Assembly (NCBI GenBank): GCA_020059425.1
Contig: JAGVCD010000263.1
Coordinates: 1 to 14,097 of the forward strand
From: Chamaesiphon sp.
GTDB taxonomy: Bacteria; Cyanobacteriota; Cyanobacteriia; Cyanobacteriales; Chamaesiphonaceae
Reading direction: 5' to 3'
Length of the DNA stretch: 14,097 nt
Shown: positions 1-7,189 of the stretch, piece after piece
Layout: each line of letters opens with the position of its first letter
How positions within the stretch are numbered: position 1 is the first letter of the stretch
Notes under the pieces: model-generated
Seen by the model: the letters and a program-made list of their open reading frames with translations, nothing else
What the model was told of the DNA's origin: nothing
Databases searched by the model: none
Position numbers and translations under genes: made by a program

Positions 1-1
1 G

Positions 2-91
2 CACGAACGTAATGCACACAACTTCCCACTAGACTTGGCCGCTGGCGAAGCTACTCCAGTTGCTTTGATGGCTCCTTCCATCAACGGTTAA
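2..91 (+). CDS. psbA: Photosystem II D1 protein, C-terminal end (5' part outside window)
   Basis: The first 29 codons read HERNAHNFPLDLA followed by a 16-residue tail ending in SING and a TAA stop. This is the D1 C-terminus. By standard D1 numbering the window begins at His332, and Glu333, His337, Asp342 and Ala344 are present; these ligate the Mn4CaO5 water-oxidising cluster. Ala344 becomes the mature C-terminus after the lumenal protease CtpA removes the extension, which here starts AGEATPV. A 16-residue extension is of the usual cyanobacterial length. D1 sits in the thylakoid membrane as part of the photosystem II reaction centre. A terminator follows directly, so psbA is probably not co-transcribed with the next gene. 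Which D1 isoform this is cannot be told from the tail. Confidence 0.96.
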   Translation, partial: HERNAHNFPLDLAAGEATPVALMAPSING

Positions 92-116
92 TTCTTTAAT
101 TTAGAATCTAGCCAAT

Positions 117-148
117 AAAAAAAGCTTCCTTCACCGGAGGCTTTTTTT
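117..148 (+). terminator. Rho-independent terminator of psbA
   Basis: A run of seven A followed by GC (117-125) pairs perfectly with GC followed by seven T (140-148). The stem continues inward through T126-G139, T127-A138, C128-G137 and C129-G136, leaving a six-base loop TTCACC. This gives a 13-bp stem ending in a T tract 26 bases after the psbA stop. The A-tract/T-tract symmetry means it could also act on the opposite strand. Confidence 0.93.
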
Positions 149-158
149 ATTGAATAAA

Positions 159-169
159 TTAATTTAGTG
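159..169. repeat. Target site duplication, left copy (TTAATTTAGTG)
   Basis: The 11-mer TTAATTTAGTG abuts the left end of the element at 170-317 and is repeated exactly at 318-328 against its right end. This is what transposition leaves. Confidence 0.85.
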
Positions 170-317
170 GGCGTTGCTGAATTCAAGTATGAAAATTGGT
201 CTTGCCCTCACCCGTAGCTCCTCTCCCAACATTGGGCGAGTAATACTCCCCCTTCTACCAAATTTGGGATAAGGGGTTAGGGGATGAGGGCAATTCATAG
301 CTCAAATCAGCAATGCC
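170..317. mobile_element. MITE-like non-coding element with imperfect terminal inverted repeats
   Basis: The left end begins GGCGTTGCTGAATTCAAG. The reverse complement of the right end begins GGCATTGCTGATTTGAGC. The two arms stay similar for about 45 bases with a short insertion on the left side, and both include TTGCCCTCA followed by a C-rich stretch. An internal inverted repeat, CTCTCCCA (221-228) against TGGGCGAG (233-240), adds a smaller hairpin. The element is 148 bp long, has no open reading frame and is bounded by a perfect 11-bp duplication. It therefore looks like a miniature element mobilised in trans by a transposase encoded elsewhere. Duplications of this length are seen with IS4-type transposases, but the family assignment here is inference. 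It lies just beyond the psbA terminator. Confidence 0.85.
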
Positions 318-328
318 TTAATTTAGTG
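318..328. repeat. Target site duplication, right copy (TTAATTTAGTG)
   Basis: Exact copy of 159-169, starting directly after the terminal GCC of the element. Removing the element plus one copy restores an uninterrupted AT-rich site. Confidence 0.85.
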
Positions 329-593
329 TATTTGCTTACATAATTTTGAAGAGAAAAATATTGATTACTTTGTTAATTCTTGCTCTGTGATGTTTGCAGC
401 TAATGGAAGCGGCTTCTCAAATTTTTATAATCCCAATTTTGGGTAAAATAGTGATTGTTCAGAGTGCGTTTTGTTGAGAGTTGACCAAAAACTAATTCCA
501 GTTGTCTATCTTCAGCTGAATAGTGTTGGGATTTCGTCCTCAATTGTTGGCTTTTTGGATGTGAGGGTGGTGTAAGTGGTCTATGGTGAAGTG
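329..593 (+). other. Non-coding leader upstream of the Roco gene
   Basis: No convincing reading frame or RNA gene is seen here. A short interrupted palindrome (CCCAA at 432-436, TTGGG at 439-443) lies directly before TAAAAT at 444-449, which could be a sigma70-type -10 box, but no good -35 box precedes it. If used, it would give a leader of more than 130 bases. A G-rich stretch (GAGGGTGG, 563-570) precedes the GTG at 576. Confidence 0.35.
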
Positions 594-3209
594 ATGACAG
601 AAGAAGAAGTACTAAAAGTTATAGTCCAAGCGAGAAGAGAAAATGCCACTATTCTAGACCTCTCTGCTAAGGGTTTGACGAGTTTGCCGTCAACGATCGG
701 ACAACTGACTGCTCTGCGGACGCTGGATCTTCGTAACAATCGCCTGAAAAGATTATCTGAAGTAATTGGTCAATTGTCTGGCCTGGAAGAATTGTATCTT
801 TATGAGAATCAATTGACTAGTCTGCCAGCTTCGATCGGACGACTTAAGACTTTAGCTATTTTGGGCTTGTCTGATAATCAACTGATTAACCTGCCATCAG
901 AAATCGAACGACTCAAGAGTCTAAAGATACTTTTCCTATCTGGTAACAATCTCACTAGATTTCCTCCCTGTATTGGAAAGTTGGTGGATTTGGTACGGTT
1001 GAGTTTGTCTGAAAATGTTCTGACAGATATTCCTCCGGAAATTGGTCAGTTAGTTAACTTGCAGAGACTGGACATTGTATCTAATAAACTTACGAGTTTG
1101 CCGGAATCGATCGGGCAACTTACTAATTTGCGCTTTCTAAATTTAGCGAATAACCAGCTGACGACTTTACCTCGCTCGATCGAACAATTAACCAACCTAC
1201 AAGAAATTAATATTTTAGGTAATCCCTTACAAAACGTCCGGCTACCATCATCATTAAGCAACCAGCAAATTCCGTTTCAGCAAGAAATAACCCGTATTAC
1301 TAAGCCTGTTGGATCGGCATCAAAATTAAATGAAGTAAAAATGGTTTTACTTGGTCAACCAAAGACTGGTAAAACTTCGATTCTTAAGCGGCTAGTTCAC
1401 GATCAGTTTAAGCTGAATGAGTCTTCTCCGGATGGTTTGAGTATCGAAAAGTGGCATCTTGATCTCTCTGCAGCAGTTAATAGTGGCGGTGAGTTCGGAG
1501 ATCTGGCTTGTGTGAATATTTGGGATTTCGGTGGGTTAGAGATCCTACATACTGCTCATCAAATTTTCATGACAGAGCGCAGTTTGTACTTGTTAGTAAT
1601 TGATAGTAATGCTACTGAAGAACAAAATCGGATTGAATATTGGCTACAAATAATTGCTAGTTTTGCCAAAGATTCACCTATTCTGATTGTTGGAAATAAA
1701 AATGATCAAGCTCCTCTGGAAAATAGTTATCATCAGTATCAGCAGAAATATCAAAATATCAAAGGTTTTGTCTCTGTTTCTTGCCAAGATGCTTCTGGTA
1801 TCGACGATCTGCGCCGATATGTTTTGCAAGAGTTGCTTAATCTTCGTCATGTACAGACTACCTTCTCTCCAGATTGGTTAGCCGTAAAGGCTAATTTAGA
1901 AAGTTTAAATAAAGGCTATATTACCTATGTTGAATATTGCCAGATATGTAGGGACTGTAATGTGGTGGCAGCATCTGAGCAGCAAACTCTAGTCGAGTTG
2001 CTGCATGATCTGGGCGTGATTCTTAACTTTCCCGAAAATCGGCCTATTGGCGATAATCCGGTCATGAATACTGGCTGGATCATGCATGGAATTTATAAAA
2101 TACTCAATGACCATTTTTTGGTGAGTGAATGTAAGGGCATTCTAGCGGAGCGAATGCTGACTCGGATATTGACAACGTTTCAGTCTAATAAACGAGAATT
2201 TACCTACACACCGGCAAAACATCGCTTTGTGCTGGAAATAATGATGAAATTAGAATTGTGCTGTGAGATGAGCGATCAACGGAGTTTTTTGATTCCCGAT
2301 TTGCTCCCCAGAGAGGAATTGTCGGCAGCACATCTTGAGCAGTGGTCGGGAGCTTTACAATTCCAATATCGTTACCCTGTCTTTCCACACAGTATCATTT
2401 CTCGTTTGATGGTGCGCTGTAGCAAAATAATTGAGCGCAATCTTTTTTGGCGACAGGGAGTTATTTTGAAGTCCCCAGATAATCGGGCTTTGATTAAGAG
2501 CGATCGCCAAGAAAAAACTATTTCTATCTATGTGACTGGCTCACCTAATGGTCGGCGCAGTTTTCTGCAGCAGATCCGTCAACAAATGACCGAAATACAT
2601 CAGATTTTTGCTGCTTTTGATGTTGATGCTTATGTGCCGCTGCCCGATTTTCCGGCAGCTTTTGTTTCTTACCAGCAACTAATTGATAGTCATGCTGAAG
2701 GTGTGGATGTCATTGTCCCGCAGGGTCTGCGCCAAAAAGTTAATGTATGTGAGTTGCTTAATACCATTGATGTCATTCCTGTGTCTCTTTCTCAAACACC
2801 GACGCGAACACGATTGCCAACGGTAGTTAATGGTAATGGTCGCGCTGCTGTACCAGTCGCTGCTGCTTACATTCCTTATCCCTCTCCTGCTACTTATGTA
2901 CCAGAGGATGAGATGCCGGAAGTCCGATCGGTTACAGCTAAAAATCCTTTTGTTGGTCACCAACATTCTTATCCGGCTGTCACCGAACAACAATTGCGCG
3001 AAGTGCAGGGGATTGCCTTGCGCTTGGTCAAAGGTTATGCAGTGGACGATGAAGTTGATTTGCTGAGTGATAATTTGCGGGCACCGCTAGCAGATGCTAT
3101 TCAGCATTTGCTGGGTTTACCCGCCCCTACCCCAGACCGGGTTGATTTTCCATCAGCTCCAGAGAAGTCTACTTTTCAATCCGCAGTGATTGAAGACCCT
3201 TTCTTGTGA
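594..3209 (+). CDS. LRR-Roc-COR (Roco family) GTPase-like protein with unusual G motifs
   Basis: With the ATG at 594 the product is 871 aa; an in-frame GTG at 576 would add six residues. I chose 594 because MTEEEVLKVI resembles the usual start of cyanobacterial Roco proteins; neither start has a strong ribosome site. Residues about 18-225 form eight to nine leucine-rich repeats of 23 aa (LxxLPxxIGQLxxL). The Roc domain follows: P-loop GQPKTGKT (254-261), DFGGLE (311-316), NKND (368-371) and a G5-like VSCQDASG. A COR dimerisation domain spans about 427-725, including LFWRQGVILK near 617. The last 145 residues are a proline-rich linker and a short helical stretch that I do not recognise. Roco proteins are cytosolic nucleotide-regulated dimers; the bacterial roles are mostly unknown. 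Three positions that usually govern hydrolysis are atypical: Pro256, Pro279 and Leu315. The stop lies 7 bp from the stop of the convergent protease gene. Confidence 0.93.
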   Translation: MTEEEVLKVIVQARRENATILDLSAKGLTSLPSTIGQLTALRTLDLRNNRLKRLSEVIGQLSGLEELYLYENQLTSLPASIGRLKTLAILGLSDNQLINLPSEIERLKSLKILFLSGNNLTRFPPCIGKLVDLVRLSLSENVLTDIPPEIGQLVNLQRLDIVSNKLTSLPESIGQLTNLRFLNLANNQLTTLPRSIEQLTNLQEINILGNPLQNVRLPSSLSNQQIPFQQEITRITKPVGSASKLNEVKMVLLGQPKTGKTSILKRLVHDQFKLNESSPDGLSIEKWHLDLSAAVNSGGEFGDLACVNIWDFGGLEILHTAHQIFMTERSLYLLVIDSNATEEQNRIEYWLQIIASFAKDSPILIVGNKNDQAPLENSYHQYQQKYQNIKGFVSVSCQDASGIDDLRRYVLQELLNLRHVQTTFSPDWLAVKANLESLNKGYITYVEYCQICRDCNVVAASEQQTLVELLHDLGVILNFPENRPIGDNPVMNTGWIMHGIYKILNDHFLVSECKGILAERMLTRILTTFQSNKREFTYTPAKHRFVLEIMMKLELCCEMSDQRSFLIPDLLPREELSAAHLEQWSGALQFQYRYPVFPHSIISRLMVRCSKIIERNLFWRQGVILKSPDNRALIKSDRQEKTISIYVTGSPNGRRSFLQQIRQQMTEIHQIFAAFDVDAYVPLPDFPAAFVSYQQLIDSHAEGVDVIVPQGLRQKVNVCELLNTIDVIPVSLSQTPTRTRLPTVVNGNGRAAVPVAAAYIPYPSPATYVPEDEMPEVRSVTAKNPFVGHQHSYPAVTEQQLREVQGIALRLVKGYAVDDEVDLLSDNLRAPLADAIQHLLGLPAPTPDRVDFPSAPEKSTFQSAVIEDPFL
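2500..2507. repeat. HIP1 octamer GCGATCGC
   Basis: Exact copy of the highly iterated palindrome of cyanobacteria, inside the COR-coding part of the Roco gene. Only two other full octamers were found in the window (8529 and 13155). Confidence 0.9.
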
Positions 3210-3216
3210 TTGTGAT

Positions 3217-4725
3217 CTAGTCACCAATGCCGAATTTGCCAGCCAGCTCTGGGCTAAAGGGTATTAAAACGACGATCATCAAAAACAGTGCTAGAAGGGT
3301 TAAAGCTGCGCGGGCATCATCAGGTTCAGTTAGTTCGTTGAGGCTGGGCCGTTCTAAATTCCTTTGCAAGAATCCGACTAGTACTGCCCAGTAGAGAATT
3401 AAGGAGTTGGCTGGATTGGTTAAAACTACGATGCCTAAGATTATGAGGGTGGCGATCGTCATTCTTTGGGCTACTTTGCGGCCATAGATGGCTTGAATCA
3501 TTCTGCCTCCATCCAATTGGCCAGCAGGCATTAAGTTTAAGGCGGTGATCACCATCCCCAGCCACCCGATGATGACTAATGGATGAACCGTTACTAGGGT
3601 TTTGTGGACTTCATTGCCTAACACTACTTTGGCTAAAGACCCGACCAAAATAGAACTCTGGAAGAACTGGGCCGGGATTTCTAAGCCATTGCCAGCATGG
3701 GATAGCAATAGTCCGGCGAGGAGCATGAGAAATGCTACCAGCCCACCAGCTGCTGGACCGGCGATGGAGACATCGAATAGAGTTGATCGATCGGGCAGAA
3801 CTGATGCAAAGCGGGTAATTGCCCCAAAAGCACCAATTTGAGCCGTGGGCAAGAAATTTGGCCAGCTTAACTTTACCTGTCGTGCCCGGGCCATCAGCCA
3901 GTGACCTAGTTCGTGACTAATTAAAACTGTCCAGAGTCCTAACGATAGTGGCAATGTCTCTGGCCAGCGATCGGCATGAGCATAAAAATCAAATCCTAAA
4001 AATACTCCAGCTGTTTCTAAGCTGCTGCCGATGGTGGCGACGAATAACAATACTGCTAATACTTTTTGGGTGGTAGTCATGACCAATTGATCGTTGGTGT
4101 TGGGGAGGACTACTACCACTGGCCGATCTTCAAAACCCTCCACCAAAAAAATTCGATATTTATCTCCCACCAAATTAATCATTTTCTGTTGCAATCGATC
4201 GTGAACGAAAGTTGGTTCGCCCCTTAGATTGCCTTTGAAAATAGCTCCCTGCTGGTAAGGAATGGTTTCGGTAGCGAAAAAAGTATCAATACCAAAAATG
4301 CCCCGGATTTTTTCTAAATCTTCGTTAGAGATCTGGGGCATGGCCAGAACTTTCTCGGACTGGGACGGGACTGAGCCAGTTTCTGGCTGATAGCGATTGA
4401 GCTTTTTGGCAATCTCAGCGTTGGCATTAGGATCTTGAGCCGCCAAGCGGAGGCGATTGCCTAACCAGATGTATAGACCAGTGGAAATGAGCAATAAAAC
4501 TAAAACGGTGGCCAGGTTTATATACATGCCCAGGGCGAAAGAACCAAAAAATACTAGCCAGGGCAACATCAAAGCTGATGACTGTAGCCAAGCTAGAATG
4601 CCAATCTTGCCATAGGAACGGTTGCGGTAAAAACCCCAACCTAAGATGCCGATGGCGATTAGGCAAATAGCGATAGTTGCAGAGTTTTCAGCAGTAAACA
4701 TAGGAGGTAACAAAGAAATTGGCAT
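3217..4725 (-). CDS. EGY-like site-2 protease (M50 family intramembrane metalloprotease)
   Basis: This 502-aa membrane protein carries the zinc motif HELGH (His271, Glu272, His275) and the second metal-binding motif with Asp405 in LDGGR. It also carries GNLRG at about 165-169, a signature of the plastid/cyanobacterial EGY subgroup. The N-terminus has two or three hydrophobic segments (about residues 10-85), followed by a soluble region containing GNLR. A multi-pass protease core with IAGPAAGG and NLMPAGQLDGG comes next, and hydrophobic helices fill the C-terminus. Such proteases cut membrane proteins within the bilayer. Plant EGY1 is needed for chloroplast development, and the cyanobacterial substrate is unknown to me. 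The ATG at 4725 gives the longest sensible product; Met9 (4701) is an alternative, and neither has a clear Shine-Dalgarno sequence. The gene is divergent from the 99-aa protein at 4883 and convergent with the Roco gene. Confidence 0.92.
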   Translation of the reverse strand: MPISLLPPMFTAENSATIAICLIAIGILGWGFYRNRSYGKIGILAWLQSSALMLPWLVFFGSFALGMYINLATVLVLLLISTGLYIWLGNRLRLAAQDPNANAEIAKKLNRYQPETGSVPSQSEKVLAMPQISNEDLEKIRGIFGIDTFFATETIPYQQGAIFKGNLRGEPTFVHDRLQQKMINLVGDKYRIFLVEGFEDRPVVVVLPNTNDQLVMTTTQKVLAVLLFVATIGSSLETAGVFLGFDFYAHADRWPETLPLSLGLWTVLISHELGHWLMARARQVKLSWPNFLPTAQIGAFGAITRFASVLPDRSTLFDVSIAGPAAGGLVAFLMLLAGLLLSHAGNGLEIPAQFFQSSILVGSLAKVVLGNEVHKTLVTVHPLVIIGWLGMVITALNLMPAGQLDGGRMIQAIYGRKVAQRMTIATLIILGIVVLTNPANSLILYWAVLVGFLQRNLERPSLNELTEPDDARAALTLLALFLMIVVLIPFSPELAGKFGIGD

Positions 4726-4844
4726 ACAGGTGGCCTAGAAACCAGCTTAAGCCGATGACCTAACAATTTCAATGTCGCTGTTCAAAAATTAATCCGAAAT
4801 TAATTCCGATCGGCATTCCTCACCAAATTCTTTCAGCCCCGCGT

Positions 4845-4850
4845 TATAAT
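4845..4850 (+). promoter_or_regulatory. Candidate -10 box TATAAT for the gene at 4883
   Basis: A perfect TATAAT lies 33 bases before the start codon at 4883, in the 157-bp divergent gap. It would predict transcription starting near 4857 and a leader of about 26 bases. No consensus -35 box stands at the usual spacing. Upstream lies a near-direct repeat (ATTAATCCGA followed by ATTAATTCCGA, 4787-4809) that could be a binding site. Confidence 0.5.
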
Positions 4851-4882
4851 TCTTTACGAGCCTGTAAACAATACCAGCAGCA

Positions 4883-5182
4883 ATGACAAACCCCGTTACC
4901 AACAGCTTTTTTATCGGTCGAGCCTTCGCCCAAGCTATCAATGACAAAGTGAGTGAGACTCTGACAGTGGGTTTAAGCGAACTAGGCAAATTTGATGCCG
5001 AACAGCGTGAAAAGTTTAAACAGTTTACCCAAGAAGTGATTGCCCGAGCTGAACAAGAGACTGGCTTTAGTTCTGGGCATACTAAAACTGCCGCCACCGA
5101 TTTGCAAGAAACGATCGATGACCTCCGTGCCGAAATTGCTAGGCTGCGGGCAGAACTGCAGCGTTATCGGAATCGTGCTTAA
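4883..5182 (+). CDS. Small conserved cyanobacterial helical protein (possibly DUF6825 family)
   Basis: This 99-aa soluble protein begins MTNPVTNSFFIGRAFAQAIN and continues with SELGKFDAEQREKFKQFTQE. It ends in a heptad-like charged coiled coil (IDDLRAEIARLRAELQRYRN, about residues 77-96). I recognise the pattern as a small conserved cyanobacterial family, probably the one called DUF6825, but recall of that name is uncertain and no biochemical function is known to me. There are no transmembrane segments or cysteines. A perfect -10 box precedes it, and its stop is 26 bp before the GTG of the ABC1 kinase, so the two are probably one operon. The coiled coil suggests oligomerisation or a protein partner; this is inference. 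Confidence 0.85.
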   Translation: MTNPVTNSFFIGRAFAQAINDKVSETLTVGLSELGKFDAEQREKFKQFTQEVIARAEQETGFSSGHTKTAATDLQETIDDLRAEIARLRAELQRYRNRA

Positions 5183-5208
5183 TCCCCTTACCCCCGTAAT
5201 CTGCCAGC

Positions 5209-6974
5209 GTGTCTGCTACCACCTCCCTTCCTTTGTCCTTGCCACCTCCAGACCCTATCTTGGAGTTGCCAGACTCTGATATGCCTCAAAAATTTACTGA
5301 TAGCAACAATAACTACCGTTGGAACCGAGAAAATTACTCGCGGCGCCGTCGTTATATTGATATTTGGTACTTTGTCCTCAGCTTTTTGAATAGTTCGTGG
5401 TTGGCGGGCAAAAAATGGAGCTATATAGGGGGCTATACCGAAGCTAAGTTGAACAGTCGGCGGCGACGGCAAGCTATTTGGGTACGTGATACCTTTCTAG
5501 AGCTCGGCCCGACTTTTATTAAGTTGGGTCAGTTATTTTCCACCCGTGCTGATCTTTTTCCGGCTGAGTATGTAGAAGAGTTAAGCAAGCTCCAAGATCG
5601 GGTGCCAGCTTTTGGTTATGAAGTAGTAGAAAAAATCATTGAGCGAGAATTGGGAAAAAGTATTCCTGAGTTGTTTGCCAGCTTTGATCCGGTGCCGCTA
5701 GCGGCGGCGAGTTTGGGTCAGGTGCATCAATCTCGGTTGCACAGCGGCGAAAATGTGGTTATTAAGGTTCAGCGACCGGGACTGCAAAAACTGTTTACGA
5801 TCGATCTAGAAATTCTGCGTGGTATTGCCAAGTATTTTCAGAATCATCGGAAATGGGGTAAAGGTCGTGACTGGATGGGAATTTATGACGAATGCTGCAA
5901 GATTTTGTGGGAAGAAACTGATTATTTGCAAGAAGGACAAAATGCTGATACTTTTCGCCGCAACTTTCGAGGAGAAGATTGGGTGGTGGTACCCCGGATT
6001 TTTTGGCGTTATTCTTCGCCCCAGGTTTTGACCCTCGAATACTTGCCGGGTATTAAAATTAGCCATTATGAAGCTTTGGAAGCTGCCGGGATCGATCGGA
6101 AGCAAATTGCCCTGCTCAGTGCCCAAGCCTACTTGCGCCAGATCTTAGCCGATGGTTTTTTCCATGCCGATCCCCATCCCGGGAACGTGGCCGTGAGTCC
6201 CGATGGCCAGCTGATTTTTTACGATTTTGGTATGATGGGCAAGATTGGTACCTTGACCAAAGAGAAGCTGATGGGCACCCTCAGTGGTATTGTCCAAAAA
6301 AATGCTGACCAGGTGTTGAGTTCTTTGATGGACTTAGGGGTAATTGCCGCCGTTGGGGATGTTAGCCCAATGCGTCGATCAATCCAATATCTGTTGGATA
6401 ACTTTATGGATAAGCCCTTTGAGGCGCAGTCTATCTCTCAGATCAGCGACGATCTATACGAAATTGCTTACGATCAACCCTTTCGGTTTCCGGCCACTTT
6501 ACCTTTGTCATGCGGGCTTTTTCGACTATTGAAGGAGTTGGTAAAGGCTTAGATCCCGATTTTAACTTTATGGAGGCGGCACAACCTTATGCCCTACAAC
6601 TTATGACGAACGGTAATATTACACCCGATGCCGGTAGTTTCTTGGGTGAGTTAGGCCGTCAAGCGGCTCAGGTGAGTACTTCCGCCCTCGGGTTACCCCG
6701 CCGGATTGAAGATACGATCGAAAAGCTAGAACGAGGTGATCTGCGAGTGCGCGTTCGATCGACCGAGACCGATCGAATTATGCGTCGGATGACTGCCATG
6801 CAACAGGGTACTAATTATGCTCTGTTGGTTGGCACCTTCACCTTATCGGCCACCATACTTTATGTTAAAAGTTTTTTAATTCCGGCTGGCATCATGGGAA
6901 CACTAGCTTTAGCTTTAGCAATTGTTCTAATTCGTCATCTCCGTCGTATTGAAAAATTGGAGCGAACTTTTTAG
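5209..6974 (+). pseudogene. AarF/ABC1/UbiB family kinase-like protein, broken by one missing base
   Basis: The kinase-like motifs of the ABC1 family are intact in the first frame (5209-6552): KLGQ (105-108), the alanine-rich loop AAASLGQV (165-172) replacing the normal glycine loop, Lys186 of VIKVQ, HADPHPGN (319-326) and DFG (339-341). At about residue 430 the frame is lost and reads LPLSCGLF to a stop at 6552. The next frame continues with MRAFSTIEGVGKGLDPDFNF, a conserved ABC1 segment, to 6974. Adding one T to the TTT at 6498-6500 gives ATFTFVMRAFSTIEG and a 588-aa protein of normal family length with two C-terminal membrane helices. In plastids and cyanobacteria these proteins are linked to quinone and prenyl-lipid metabolism. 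The GTG start at 5209 is chosen because family members have a proline-rich stretch before RWNRENYS; an ATG at 5281 is the alternative. A sequencing error is as likely as a true mutation. Confidence 0.9.
6493..6510 (+). other. Frameshift site in the ABC1 kinase gene
   Basis: The codons GCC ACT TTA CCT read Ala-Thr-Leu-Pro in the upstream frame, whereas the family reads Ala-Thr-Phe-Thr-Phe-Val-Met. One extra T in the three-T run at 6498-6500 restores this exactly. No X-XXY-YYZ slippery heptamer is present in the zero frame. Confidence 0.88.
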
Positions 6975-7189
6975 CGAAATTGCTCTTCCAGCTACATTTT
7001 GAGTCAGTCAGGCATCCAAGTTTCTCAATGGAGAATGATGAAATTACTTAGAATGGCTGTACATAGTCAAAATAGCTATACAAGAATACCAAACTGGCAT
7101 ATCATTCAATTTGGCTTGATTTTCAAATGAAGTGTTTATCATCTTCTCAAACCTTTTACTAGTCTGAAGTTTGTGTCATAGGCAAATGT

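Noticed and set aside
2679..2993. 104-codon open frame on the minus strand inside the Roco gene
   Set aside because: It lies fully inside a well-supported gene, has no recognisable motif or ribosome site, and its composition is that of an antisense shadow.
2941..3209. NPF and DPF tripeptides in the Roco tail as eukaryote-like adaptor motifs
   Set aside because: Tripeptides are expected by chance in a Pro/Phe-containing tail, and bacteria lack the matching partners.
4702..4707. AGGAGG near the start of the EGY-like protease, as a ribosome site
   Set aside because: It is on the plus strand; the gene is on the minus strand, where this reads CCTCCT. It cannot pair with 16S rRNA for that gene.
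6493..6510. Programmed -1 frameshift in the ABC1 gene
   Set aside because: The zero-frame codons ACT TTA do not form a slippery heptamer, no stimulatory hairpin is obvious, and ABC1 genes elsewhere are single frames.
7058..7082. Imperfect palindrome TGTACATAG...CTATACA upstream of the PP2C gene as an operator
   Set aside because: The arms need a two-base bulge, it lacks the GTA-N8-TAC spacing of NtcA, and no promoter could be placed beside it.
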